A DNA stretch of 64,000 bases from JAAXKN01 sp036261625 (GTDB lineage: Bacteria; Bacteroidota; Ignavibacteria; Ignavibacteriales; SURF-24). The notes under the pieces were generated by a model that was given only the letters and a program-made list of their open reading frames with translations, did not search any database and was not told the DNA's origin. The stretch spans positions 62,001 to 126,000 of the forward strand of contig DATAKL010000007.1 of assembly GCA_036261625.1 (NCBI GenBank), written 5' to 3'. Position numbers and translations under genes: made by a program. Each line of letters starts with the position of its first letter. Position 1 is the stretch's first letter. Shown here in pieces: positions 25,997 to 37,200 of the stretch.

Positions 25997-26319
25997 ATGA
26001 TAAATCCCTTCAGTTTCCGTGGATGTATCGGCAGAGGTAAATACGTTTTTACCTGTGTAGCCCATATGCAGCTGCAGCTTTAATTGTGGCATATGGCTTT
26101 GTGCCGCTCGTAAGCATCTATCCTGTGGCTAAAGTGGTGATGTTTATTTTTATAATAGCGGCGCAATGGATTGTAACTGCGGCTTCAGTTAAAAGGCTTC
26201 ATGATATGGGAAAACCGGGATCGTACCTGTTCGCATTGGATAAAGGGAAATACTCGGCATTTCTGCCTTATATCTTAATTTTCAAAGAGGGGACGAAAAG
26301 TAAGTTTAAGGACATTTGA
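25997..26319 (+). pseudogene. DUF805 inner-membrane protein gene with a frameshift
   Basis: ATG 25997 opens MINPFSFRGCIGRGKYVF, which matches the N-terminus of DUF805 proteins (NPFSFKGRIGR pattern). The frame then runs to a stop near 26073. The continuation of the family is in another frame: YAAAALIVAYGFVPLV, a membrane helix, then the hallmark VKRLHDMGKPG and a final KEGTKS motif, ending at 26319. The switch falls at a run of five T (26046-26050). One base gained or lost there explains it. It is either a real pseudogene or a sequencing error at a short homopolymer. Intact relatives are about 110-130 residues. Confidence 0.65.
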
Positions 26320-26833
26320 GCTTGGGACCGGTTTCCTCTTATTCTTTTTTGATAAAAATAAGCCTTCAGAAAAAATATATTTATATACAAAGATAATGGA
26401 ATTTATTCAGTAGGCTCATGTGCTAAAAGCAGTGTATGGCCATTTCTTTGAGATCCCCGGATAAGTTGTACTCCCGAATTCAGACGCAATCTGAAATGAA
26501 AACAGAGCCTAAAGAATTACGCAATCACTAAGTCCTTCTTGCGAAGGACTTAGCTTTTGCGTCGTTCTAAATGCTCAGATTTCATTCAATTTTGAGTGTT
26601 GGGTAAAAAAACTGGTACCGACTTATGTATTCACCTTAGCCGGGGACCCAGGGGATAGTTGGGAACTTTATTCTTTTGACGGTTTCTCTTACTTCCAATT
26701 CACATATTATTATTGAAAAACGATAAAAATTTCTTGACTTTCGGGAATTTTCCTTTTAACTTGCCGGTAGAAGGGAAGATAAGTACCCCGGTAGGCAGAG
26801 AAAAATATTCATTTGACAAATTCAGGAGCTAAA
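26320..26833. other. 514-bp gap with one interspersed repeat and no gene
   Basis: Apart from the repeat at 26530-26635 there is only AT-rich unstructured sequence. The last 30 bases carry the AGGAG ribosome site of the DUF2975 gene. No open frame here resembles a protein. Confidence 0.6.
26530..26635. repeat. Interspersed repeat, copy 1 (second copy at 55744-55850)
   Basis: The segment starts with a hairpin AGTCCTTC/GAAGGACT, then TTTTGCGTCGTTCTAAATG and CTCAGATTTCATT. The order and most bases recur at 55744-55850, including a later GTATTCACC/GTATACACC stretch about 100 bp along. It contains no ORF. Confidence 0.65.
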
Positions 26834-27466
26834 ATGGAACTTTTATTAAAGGATCAGAATGCAGGCAGGATTGCTTACTATACTTACACTGCAGTGCTGG
26901 TACTACTGGTTTTTGTACTGCTGATGGCTGTTCTTACGTATCCTTATAAGAAATTCATCCTGAAAAATGTTGTGGTTGGTGTCGAGGTCAGTCTTCAGAA
27001 CAGGGACTTCCACGGCCTCATTAAAACTCCCGACTCAACCTATTCCGCCCTGACCATATCTGAGGGAACCTTTTATATGACTCCGAAGAATTTCTGGATC
27101 TACTTCCTGGGACAGTCAAAGTTCTTACTGATTATTACTGCAGCTATCATTGGAGCTTTGAACTGGCGGAAACTGGCAAAAAGAATAAAGGAAGAGAAAA
27201 CCTTTGATGCCGATAACAGCCGGATATTCCGCCTGATTGCAATTGTTGCTTTGATATTTCCTATTATACTTGCCCTAAGGCTATATCTGCTTAATCAGTA
27301 CATCCCCGATAATCTTGTCATAAACGGTTTTAAGATTATAAAACACGATCCGTTTAGCATGATCCCGATTTTCGAAGGAATAGTCATATGCATACTGCTC
27401 ATGGCTTTTTCCCATGCATTCAGGCAGGGGAGGAAAATTAAAGAAGAAAATGAACTGACGGTGTAG
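26834..27466 (+). CDS. DUF2975 membrane protein
   Basis: The frame is open from TTG 26813, but ATG 26834 has AGGAG five bases ahead and is preferred (210 residues). Four membrane helices are visible (about residues 16-40, 98-115, 140-160, 182-200), with an extracytoplasmic region between the first two. The KEEKTFDADNSRIFRLIAI stretch before the third helix is typical of DUF2975. The C-terminus is charged. It is followed after 9 bp by an XRE-type regulator, the standard partner for this family. The role is unknown; the pair suggests a membrane protein under control of its own repressor. Confidence 0.82.
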   Translation: MELLLKDQNAGRIAYYTYTAVLVLLVFVLLMAVLTYPYKKFILKNVVVGVEVSLQNRDFHGLIKTPDSTYSALTISEGTFYMTPKNFWIYFLGQSKFLLIITAAIIGALNWRKLAKRIKEEKTFDADNSRIFRLIAIVALIFPIILALRLYLLNQYIPDNLVINGFKIIKHDPFSMIPIFEGIVICILLMAFSHAFRQGRKIKEENELTV

Positions 27467-27475
27467 AGGGCATCT

Positions 27476-27712
27476 ATGGCAATAAGAGTAAATCTTGACG
27501 TGATGATGGCAAAAAGAAAGATGCCTCTGACTGAACTGGCCGAAAAGGTGGGCATTACAATGGCAAACCTGTCAATACTGAAAACTGAAAAGGCGAAGGC
27601 CATAAGGTTTTCTACCCTTGATGCCATATGCAGGGTGCTTAACTGTCAGCCCGGGGATATTCTTGAATACACCCCCGATGAAGAATTAAACCGGCCGGAT
27701 TCAAAACAGTAG
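27476..27712 (+). CDS. Small XRE/Cro-type HTH regulator (YozG-like)
   Basis: The 78-residue protein is a single Cro/C1-type helix-turn-helix: LDVMMAKRKMPLTELAEKVGITMANLSILKT followed by FSTLDAICRVLNCQPGDILEY. It matches the small YozG-like regulators that accompany DUF2975 genes. The gene starts 9 bp after that partner stops and probably represses the shared promoter in the gap upstream. The last 12 residues are polar and probably flexible. Confidence 0.88.
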   Translation: MAIRVNLDVMMAKRKMPLTELAEKVGITMANLSILKTEKAKAIRFSTLDAICRVLNCQPGDILEYTPDEELNRPDSKQ

Positions 27713-27734
27713 ATCACCGGGCTCTTCTTTCATA

Positions 27735-27935
27735 TCAGGCATCGCAAATCTCAATCCTGTTTTCAGGTTCGAATACTACATCGTTTTTCTGCTCCGGATG
27801 CCTTTTTGTATGCCTGAAGCGGCCGGAAAGTATTTCTTCCGGTATTCCCTTTGGGAAAGCTTCACAGATGTAAACCAGTCCTGCCTTGTCATGAACCAGA
27901 TGACCGCAGCCGGAACACTCAGTGTGTATCTTCAT
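27735..27935 (-). CDS. Small cysteine-containing conserved hypothetical protein
   Basis: ATG 27935 preceded by AGGAGC is preferred over the upstream frame start at 27980, giving 66 residues. It contains CSGCGH and a third Cys in VYICEAFPKGIPEEILSG, then RHTKRHPEQKNDVVFEP. The CEAFPxGIPEEI block recurs in many small bacterial hypothetical proteins as I recall them. Cys and His residues suggest metal binding. It converges on the XRE gene with 22 bp between stops. Function unknown. Confidence 0.65.
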   Translation of the reverse strand: MKIHTECSGCGHLVHDKAGLVYICEAFPKGIPEEILSGRFRHTKRHPEQKNDVVFEPENRIEICDA

Positions 27936-28182
27936 TTCTGATGCTCCTGTAATACGTCTGTATATTATAACATTCCGCAAAGAAAGGAAAGGTAATAAAG
28001 TAAGCGGCTGTTTCGGCTGTAGTAAGCGACTGATATTTTCCTTTGACTCATCAAAGCCAGTTTATTAAATTATATGCTGTATTGTTTGTTTTTTGAAATT
28101 GCTGTAAATATTTTAGCAAATTAAAGCATTGCTCGGCTGCATATCCGGAATGGAATTTATCCAAAAATATAGAGGTCCGAAA

Positions 28183-29073
28183 ATGAGAAAGATATTTTTA
28201 TTCATACTGCTGTCACTTATCGTTTCCTCTTGCAGAAAGGAAAATCCTGCTGAGAGCTCAAATGAGAATTCCAAGGAAAATAAATCCGCTGCAGCCGATA
28301 CGCTCAGAAGGGAAGTGATTAAAGGTGTTTTTCTTTTTGCCGATTCCTTAAAGGATGTCTATACGCTTGATGAAAATGTTTATGCCAGAGTCCACCTCAA
28401 AAATGAAAATAACCAGGAGGGACTTCCCGTTTTTATAGGTAACTATCCTCCCTTCACAAACTGGTTTATTACAGACTTAGATAATAATATAGTAAATCAA
28501 GGGCCCCTGACTATCGGTGCATCTGAATTCAATAAAACCTTGTACCCCGGGGAAGAACTGGCTGAGAACTTCAAATGGAGCCAGAATATTTATGACAAAA
28601 ATACAATGACCAGCGGACTGAAGGCCTTTGCCGGCGACTATACGCTTGAGCTCGGCTTCCGGGGCGTCAACTGTCCTCCCCTCATTAAGCATTTTACAAT
28701 TTCGGAAGAGGGTGATCCGTTCTCATATAATGTCTCAAAAGACTACAACGCAAAAGATACCCTGAAATTTGATTTTGTTTTAAGAAACAGAATTTTCAGC
28801 TCAATGACGTTAAATACTTCCGGTCAGCCATGGGAACTGTTCCTGATCAAAACAAGCAGCAGCCAGACTCCCGATACTGTTTTTGTGCAGAAATTTGCTT
28901 TTGAAAAATCTGTATATAATCTGGGTCCCAAATCAGATAATATAATATTCAGCTTCAGCCGCCCCGAAAAGGATTTTATTAATCAGGGTATAACGGGCGC
29001 ATTCGACATGGTCCTGAACTTCTATTTTAAGGAAAAAACAATCAGTTCGCGAACTGCGGTATATATTTATTAA
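28183..29073 (+). CDS. Lipoprotein with Ig-like (BsuPI-like) domains
   Basis: ATG 28183, with GAGGT upstream, begins a textbook lipoprotein signal (MRKIFLFILLSLIVSSC; lipobox VSSC) and is preferred to 28129. A Glu/Asn/Ser-rich linker leads into about 250 residues of predicted beta sandwich. Two segments (about 45-165 and 180-290) each contain an NxxF or ENFKW strand and a GxYTLELGF or GAFDMVLNF strand near the end. This recalls the proteinase-inhibitor BsuPI fold, but only weakly. Function unknown. Confidence 0.6.
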   Translation: MRKIFLFILLSLIVSSCRKENPAESSNENSKENKSAAADTLRREVIKGVFLFADSLKDVYTLDENVYARVHLKNENNQEGLPVFIGNYPPFTNWFITDLDNNIVNQGPLTIGASEFNKTLYPGEELAENFKWSQNIYDKNTMTSGLKAFAGDYTLELGFRGVNCPPLIKHFTISEEGDPFSYNVSKDYNAKDTLKFDFVLRNRIFSSMTLNTSGQPWELFLIKTSSSQTPDTVFVQKFAFEKSVYNLGPKSDNIIFSFSRPEKDFINQGITGAFDMVLNFYFKEKTISSRTAVYIY

Positions 29074-29291
29074 TTACAGTAAATGACAGAAGTGTTTTTT
29101 ATGAAGGAAATAAATATTTCCTATTTAATTAATTTCAAATATATTAGAGTTCGAAAAAAAATGTTTTTCGGGCAGCATGTAAAATTTGGCTTTGATGCGT
29201 ATTTGCACATAGTATTTTTAAGTTCTCTTTGACATTTGATCAGTTCCCCCTTTTTAGTTGAATAAGGAATAATTTCCGGAGTGTATATATA

Positions 29292-31073
29292 GTGGATTTC
29301 CTTGACCTAATATTCTCCCTGTTTGGAAAGCGTCCTGACAGAAAAGGGCAAACTGCATCCAAAAGGCCATCAGCAATAAAAAAAACGCCTGCCGTACAGA
29401 AAACTTCTGAGGTAAAGAAATCCTCTGGTGCAGCAGACTTTTACAGAAGCGGAATTCAAAAGTTTAACTCAAATGAATTTAACGCTGCCATAGGCGACTT
29501 CAGCCAGGCCGTTTCTCTGCGCCGTAATTTCCACCAGGCATACTACAACAGGGGACTTTCCCGCTTAAAAATTGACGATAATAACGGGGCAGTCCTCGAC
29601 TTTTCATCGGCTATTGAAATCCAGCCTGTTTACGCCAAGGCTTATCTGAACAGGGGGATCGCAAAAAACAGACTTGGTGATGCGGATGGAGCACAGCAGG
29701 ATTTCCTCAAATCTGTAGAAATTGACCCTCAGCTTTATCCACTATTTACGGTCAGAAAAGTAAAGATTAATAATGAGACTCGTAAGGAAGATGTTCATCC
29801 GGAAAAACCTGAGAGCGCAGGGCTAAAGGAGGAATCCTTAAACACGGTTTCTCATGAAGAAGCTGAAGAACAGCGGGATATGATAAACGATAGTGAAGAG
29901 GACGGATTCATGAATCCTCTCACAATTGAATCTGAAAAGGAAGAGTATTCTTCACTTGCTCAGGCTTCGGAGGGGAACCTTGAGTCTAAAGCTGCGGCTC
30001 AGGATAATGCAGAAAGTGTGATGGAGGATTTAACTGCAGAGTATAAATTTGATGAGCCTGCATCTGAAGTTGAATCGGATAATAATAGTTCGCAGGAAGA
30101 GGAAAACACTGAAGATGAAGAAAAGGGAATTTCTTCTGACGATGTTCACGCAGATGAAGATCCGGCGCAAGAGGCCGTTATTTTCATTGAAGAAGAGCTG
30201 AAGAGCAACAGTCCAAAAGAGGAAACTGTTTCTGAGCAAGGCATAACTAAAAGCAGCAGTACCGAAAATCCCTCCCATCCGGAGCAGGCAGAAAAAGGGC
30301 CTGTGAAACTTAGCGAGGCAGAGTACGGGGAAAGTATTGAAGAAATTATAAAGCTTTTTGAGGACGGAGAAGAAACCGGTGAAGAGCATGATCTATCCGA
30401 ATACATTGAAGAGGAAGAAAGCCGGTCTGAAGAAAAGATAATAAGTGAAGCTGAAATGTCAAACGAAGAGCTTCAGGAAGAAAGTGTAATGCGTGATTCC
30501 GGTATTTTAGAGTCCGGTGTTAAAGAGCGCGAGTTTAGAATTGAGCTTCCGGAGCAGAATGAAATAAAAAGAATTCTCCATGAATGCCTACCCGATGCCA
30601 GGATCAATTATGCCAGAGGATATTACTACAGGGCGAAGCAAAAATATGATTCGGGAGACAAGGCAGGAGCCGTTCAGGATTATTCAAATGCAATTGAATT
30701 CTATTCCAAATTCTCACAGGCATATCTGCAGAGGGGAAACGTTCATTCTGAACTGGATGAGGTTGATGAAGCCATATCAGATTATTCAAAATCAATTGAA
30801 TACAGCAAGAGAAATCCTTTGGCATATTACAACAGGGCACTGGCAAATCAGAAGGCGGGCAAAGACCGCGAGGCTCTGGCGGATTTTACAAAAGCCATTA
30901 TTTTTGAGCCACGGAACCCGCAGCTTTATCTTTTGAGGGGGATGCTGAGACATGAGATGGGGCAGCTCCGATCAGCATTTTCAGACTGGAGCAAGGCTGA
31001 GATCCTCGGTTCAAAGCAGGCGGGGGAAATGCTGAAAATGTATGTCACAAAAGCCGCAGCCGCTAAAAAATAA
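29292..31073 (+). CDS. TPR protein with a long acidic disordered middle
   Basis: GTG start at 29292, 593 residues. Residues 1-45 are basic and Ala/Lys-rich after a short hydrophobic MDFLDLIFSLFG. Residues 46-150 hold three TPR units (GIQKFNSNEFNAAIGDFSQA, then YNRGLSRLKIDDNNGAVLDF and YLNRGIAKNRLGDADGAQQD). Residues 155-435 are strongly acidic and Glu/Ser-rich, probably disordered. Residues 440-580 hold about four more TPR units. It is likely a cytoplasmic or membrane-peripheral scaffold with two TPR clamps joined by a flexible spacer. No partner is evident from the neighbours. Confidence 0.75.
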   Translation: MDFLDLIFSLFGKRPDRKGQTASKRPSAIKKTPAVQKTSEVKKSSGAADFYRSGIQKFNSNEFNAAIGDFSQAVSLRRNFHQAYYNRGLSRLKIDDNNGAVLDFSSAIEIQPVYAKAYLNRGIAKNRLGDADGAQQDFLKSVEIDPQLYPLFTVRKVKINNETRKEDVHPEKPESAGLKEESLNTVSHEEAEEQRDMINDSEEDGFMNPLTIESEKEEYSSLAQASEGNLESKAAAQDNAESVMEDLTAEYKFDEPASEVESDNNSSQEEENTEDEEKGISSDDVHADEDPAQEAVIFIEEELKSNSPKEETVSEQGITKSSSTENPSHPEQAEKGPVKLSEAEYGESIEEIIKLFEDGEETGEEHDLSEYIEEEESRSEEKIISEAEMSNEELQEESVMRDSGILESGVKEREFRIELPEQNEIKRILHECLPDARINYARGYYYRAKQKYDSGDKAGAVQDYSNAIEFYSKFSQAYLQRGNVHSELDEVDEAISDYSKSIEYSKRNPLAYYNRALANQKAGKDREALADFTKAIIFEPRNPQLYLLRGMLRHEMGQLRSAFSDWSKAEILGSKQAGEMLKMYVTKAAAAKK

Positions 31074-31233
31074 AAATCCGTTTTCTGCCTCTGAACAGGA
31101 AATGGAGTATCATAAAAAGACCTCATTTTTTCCGTGCTTCTTTATTGTACAATATTTACCTTGCCTCAGTGCCTCCTGAGAACCCGGGAAATCTCTAATC
31201 AATATTATTTTTATAACTTCCGGAACGTTTGCT

Positions 31234-34200
31234 ATGAGTTATAAACGCTTAACCTGTCTTTTAATTCTGTTCTTCATTTCCTTTTACTCCGTTACCACCG
31301 GGCAGACGGGCGGAAAAAAGAAAAAAGGGGCTAAGGCCGCAGAAATTATTTCCCCCGTGAAACCTCCGGAAGACTATGAGCCCTTCTGGCGCCAAATCGA
31401 TTCGCTGGATGAAAACAAGATGACACAAAGCGCCAAAAAAATTGCAGAAGATATTTACCGGATGGCCGTGAGCGAAAACAATAGTAAGCAGACCCTTAAG
31501 GCGCTTCTTGTTAAGTTGTCTTACGAAAAAGCTCTGGACAAAAAAAACGAGAACCTGATAGTTAAGGAGATGAACAGCACGCTCAGCCTCCTGAAGTTTC
31601 CTGAACGGAATATTCTTTCGTCCGCTCTGGCCGGGGAATACTATCGGTACTACACCAATAATTTCTATGACCTCAGGTCGAGACACGAAATTCCGAATGA
31701 CACGAGCCGGGACTTTGAGTCATGGAGTCTCGGGAAGATTAACGAAGAGGCTGAAAAACTGTTTTTCCTTTCACTTGAAAGGAGTAAGGAGTTAAAGCAA
31801 ATTCCCGCTTCCGAATATTCGGACTTTATAATAAAGGGAAATTATTATGGTTATAAACTGCGTCCCACACTCTTCGATATGTTCTGCCATTATGCCCTGA
31901 ACTGTTTTCGAACCGGTCATTACTTCACGTTTGGAAACAGCATACCTGATGAAGCAGGACTCTGGGGGACGGCTGATGAATTTTTAAGTACATTAAACGC
32001 CCAAAAAGACAGCAGCTTTGCAAAAAATAAAACCGTAAGAATCCTGAAAGAACTCACCTTATTCCATATCAAGGATTCTTCAAAAACTGAACTTGCAGAT
32101 ATCGATCTTGTGCGCCTTAATTTTCTCAGGGAAAATTCCTACATGCGCAGCAAGGACTCACTTTACCTGAATACGCTTAATAAAATGCTCAATTATTACA
32201 AAGGCAGCCTGCCTTCTTCAAGGATAATGGCTCAGCTTGCATCGTTTTATAAAGAACTTCCAAATAACTGGTACAGATCAGAGGATTTCAGATGGGCCAG
32301 GAAAAAGGCTCTTCAGTTGTGTGACAGTGCGATAGCAAATTTCCCTGGAAGCTTCGGCGCAAAGGAGTCTGAGATAATTAAAAATGAGATCCTAAGGAAG
32401 TTTCTTTCAATTGATGCCGAAAATGCAATTGTGCCGGGTGAGCCTTTCCGGGTATTGGTGAGGTGCCAGAATGTAAATAAAGTTTACTTCAGGATTTTTG
32501 AAGAATCTTTGGTCAGATCTGATACAATGAATTGGAAAGGTCCTGCTTTAATAAACTTCTTCCGCAGCATCAGGCCCCTGAAGGCTTTTGAACAGGTGCT
32601 GCCGGACCGCGGTGATTATTACTGGCACAAATATGATACGTTTTTTCCTCCTCTTCCTTTGGGACGGTATATAATTCTGGCTTCTGCCGATTCGGACTTT
32701 TCGGACAGCAGCGGATTAACATTCTATCAGGGAATTTATGCTACTCATTTAAGCGCAATAATTAAAAAAGAAGGCAAATATACCAAATTATATGTGCTTG
32801 ACAGAAAGAGCGGCCAGCCTGTGAAGGATGTAACAGTAGAATACTTAAATTGGCGGGATCCTGTGAGGTTGGAAACAGATAAAAACGGCCTTGCAGATTT
32901 ACCAATTTACTTTCAGGACCGCACCTTAATCCTATCCAAAGATAGTGATACTTTTAAGATTGAGGACAATACCGGAAACTATAGGGACAATGAGTATGAC
33001 GACAGGTATTCGGGCCAAACGGTTTTCTTTTTTGACAGGGGAATTTACCGTCCGGGACAAACCATGTTTTTCAAGGGGATATCTTTGCTGCACAGAAAAA
33101 GCACCGGCGAGTTTGAAGCCCGGAAAGGCAGGGAGCTGACGGTTTCACTGCGGGATGCAAATGGCAGGGATGTAGATGAGATTGAGCTGGAACCAAATGA
33201 TTTCGGCGCTTTCAGCGGGCAGTTTAACCTGCCTGAAAATCTTCTGCCCGGAAGCTGGTCGCTTCAGGAAGGGTTTTCTTCAGAGCAATTCCGTGTTGAG
33301 GAGTATAAACGGCCGCAGTTCGAAGTCCTGATAGATAAAATTAAAGGTGAGTACAGTATTAATGATGAAATAAAAGTAACAGGTTCCGTGCTGGCATATT
33401 CTGGCGCTTTACTCAGCCGCTCTAAAGTAAAATTCAGCGTTACACGCACGCCTTTAATTTATTACGGAAACCGGAGATATCTGCCGGGCTTGATAGTTTC
33501 AAATCCTTCTTCAGTTGCATCGGGCAGCGTAACTGCCGGAGAAAATGGGGAATTTGAATTTTCATTCAGAGCCATTGCCGACCCCAGGGAAAAATTTGGA
33601 ATGAAGGTTTACAGGTACAGAATTGAGGCGGATGCAACCGACTTGACAGGTGAATCGCACGAAGCTGAGACAAGCATGATGGCAGGGGATGTATCCATAT
33701 TGTCCGATATTAAAGTTCCGCAGGTTGTGACAAAAGGAGAAAAACAAAACTATGAAATCACGACAGCCGGCCTGAACGGAAACTTCCAGCCTGCAGAGGT
33801 GCATCTCTCCGTTTATAAACTGAAGATGCCGGACAGGATATTCAGACGTTCGCCTTTGGATAAGCCCGATACAAATCTTGTCTCCAGGGATGAATTCTAC
33901 AGGACGTTCAGTCACGATGCATACCAGGATGAGCAGAATTTTACAAACTGGGAGAAAGAGCAGCTTATGCTGGACACGGCTTTTGTAACCGTGGAAAACC
34001 AGTCTTTGGAAAGTAACATCTTCAGCAGTCTGACACAGGGTAAATACACTCTCATATTCTCGGCAAAGGATAAAAACGGGAAGTCTGCTGAAATGATCAG
34101 GTACTTTACGCTTCTTGACCCTATGGCTAAGGATATCCCTCTTAATGAAGCGCTCTGGTTCCACCCGCTAAAAACCTCTGCCCGGCCGGGTGAGGACCTG

Positions 34201-37200
34201 GAGGTTTCCCTTGGAACAGCCTTAAGCAGCATGCACGTACTCTTTGAAATAGAAAGCAGGGGGAAAATAGCGGAAAGGAAGTGGATTGACCTGAGTAATG
34301 AACAAAGAGTGCTGAAAATACCAGTAGAGGAAGATTACCGCGGATATATTGACCTGCACTGCCTGGCCATATGGAACAACAGCATTTATTCTTTTAATGA
34401 AAGGGTGAATGTTCCATGGAGCAATAAAAAGCTGAAGCTGGAGCTGGAGACCTTCAGAAACAAGATTACGCCCGGAGAAACCGAAACATGGAAGATCAGA
34501 GTAAAGGATGAAAACGGCCGTCCTGCTGAAGCCGAAGTGCTAACATCCATGTACGACCAGTCGCTAGACGGCCTCGGCTATAAGTACAAATGGGAATTTA
34601 ACATTTTTAATGATTACTATTACACTTTCTGGTGGAATGCGCAGGGAAGTTTTTCATTCGGACACTCCAGCATGATCAGCAGAAATAACTGGTATCAGCA
34701 GGCGATGCCAAAGATATGGTATAATGAGTTATATTATTTCGGGCTCGGGAATATATACCAGGATGGCGGCTTTAGCAAATATAAAAGCCGGGGGTATGAA
34801 TCATCGATGCTTAAATTGTCCCCTTTCGGGGGGTGGATTTCCATTTGGGGGTCAATACCCCATATGAAAAAGGATAATACAAATGTAGTTAAGGAGAATC
34901 AACAAGAAGAGGCTTTTACCTTTATAGAACCCAAAAAAGATTTCGCCGTATCTTTAACGTCGGGCATCTTAATAAGAGGCACGGAATTTAGTCCTGATTT
35001 ATCCTCCCCCGAAGAGAAAAATAAACTGATTGGTATTACTGTCAGAAAGAATTTGTCTGAAACTGCATTTTTCTATCCCCACCTTCTTACAAATGATGAG
35101 GGCATGGCTGAGTTTTCTTTTAAGGTGCCCGAGGCGCTTACGAAATGGAAGTTTATGGCCTTTGCCCATACTGAGGATCTTGCAAGCGGAATGCTTACGG
35201 CTGAGGCAGTTACGCAGAAGAAAATGATGGTGCAGGCTTTCCCGCCCAGGTTCTTCAGGGAAAATGACACGATCTGGTTTACCGCCAGAGTGTCAAACCT
35301 CTCGGACAGTACACTTACAGGGCAGGTTAAGCTCATGAGCGTTGATACCGTATCGATGAAGTCCATTGACGCATCTCTTGGCAACGGAAACCCCCAGCAG
35401 GAATTGCGCCTGGAGCCCAGGGAGACAAAGGTCTTTAAGTGGAAGCTTACAATACCTGAAGGCAAATATAATTCTATCAGATGCAGGGTTTTGGCCCTCT
35501 GCGGAAATTTTTCCGACGGCGAGGAAAATCTGATCCCTGTACTTGGAAACAGGATGATGATTACAGAATCGATGGCGCTTCCAGTGATGGGAACGGAGAA
35601 CAGGTCCTTTGTATTTGAAAACCTCCGGAATAACAAATCTTCAAGTCTTAAAAATTTCAGGCTTACGCTGGAATTTACTTCCAACCCGGCATTCCTTGCT
35701 CTGGAGGCACTCCCGTCACTTTTGGGCTACAGCTTTGAATCTGCGGATAATATATTCAATAGCTATTATGCATCAAGCATAGCTATGCATATTGCAAATT
35801 CAAACCCTGAACTTAAGAAGGTATTCGATTCCTGGAAAGCTTCCGGCAAGGAGGCACTTTCGTCAAACCTTCAGAAAAACCCGGAGATGAAGAATATACT
35901 TCTTGAGGAGACACCGTGGCTCACTGAAGCCCAAAATGAAACTGAAGGCAAAGCGCGGCTTGGAGAGCTTTTTGACTATGCAAAGCTGAGGCTTCAGCTT
36001 AATAAAGCAGAAGAACTGCTTAGAAGCATGCAGACGGACAAAGGCGGATGGGCGTGGTTTCCGGGACTGGAGGAAAATATATGCCTCACACAAAACATTA
36101 TTGCGGGCTTTGGACACCTGGAAAAGCTCGGCATTCCGGCTGTATCACCGAAGACTCTTATGGAAGACGCTCTCTTAAAAGCCATTCACAGGTGTGATGA
36201 AAAGATGTACACGGATTACATGGAGCAGAAGAAGAAGGATTCAACGCTTACAGGCATTTACCTGGACAACGGAAAGATACAGTATCTTTATGCAAGGAGC
36301 TTCTTTACAAAATATCCTCTCTATCCTATGCATGAGGAAGCATTTAATTTCTGGAAGAAGCAGGCACTTGAACATTGGCAGAATAGGGGATTATACCTGC
36401 AGGGTATGATAGCCCTTATGTGCCACAGATATAATGATAAAGAGATTGCTGAGAAAATAATGAGATCAGTATTGGATAACGCTATTACAGACAAAGAAAT
36501 AGGGTTGCATTTTAATCAGGAGTACGGATACTACTGGTACGAGGCACCCATTGAAAGGCAGGCGCTTTTAATTGAAGCGGCTGAGGAAATTCTTCATGAC
36601 AGAGAGTCAGTCGATCAGATGAAAATCTGGCTCTTAAAGAACAAGCAGACCCACTCATGGAAATCCCCCAGGGCCACTTCGGAAGCTGTTTATGCGCTGC
36701 TCTTAAGAGGAACGGACTGGACTGGTGAATCCTTACCGGCAGAAATTCAGATCGGGGGTGAAAAGCTGGACCTCACGAAAAACAATCCCGAGGCCGGAAC
36801 AGGTTATGTGAAAATGTCCTGGGATGCTGATGCGGTCAGGCCTGAAATGAGTCAGGTAATGATTACAAACAGGAATAATACTCCTGCATGGGGAGCCTTG
36901 TACTGGCAGTACTTTGAAAAGCTGGATAAATTAGCCGAGGCAAACACAGGCCTCAGTATTAAAAAGGATCTCTTCCTTAAAACCGGCAGTAATAAAATTG
37001 TTCCGGTAACAGATTCTTTACATATGAAGGCAGGAGATGAACTAAGAGTAAGGCTCATTATCAGGACGGACCGGGATCTGGAGTTTGTGCACATTAAGGA
37101 CATGAGGGCCTCAGGCCTGGAGCCTGTAAATGTACTTTCCGGCGTCAGGTATCAGGATGGGCTTTATTATTATGAAGCAACTAAGGATGCATCAACAAAT

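Noticed and set aside
30030..30406. Hydrophobic minus-strand frames of 119 and 86 codons
   Set aside because: They are antisense to the acidic Glu-rich linker of the TPR protein; GAA/GAG codons read backward give Phe/Leu/Ser, which explains the apparent membrane segments.
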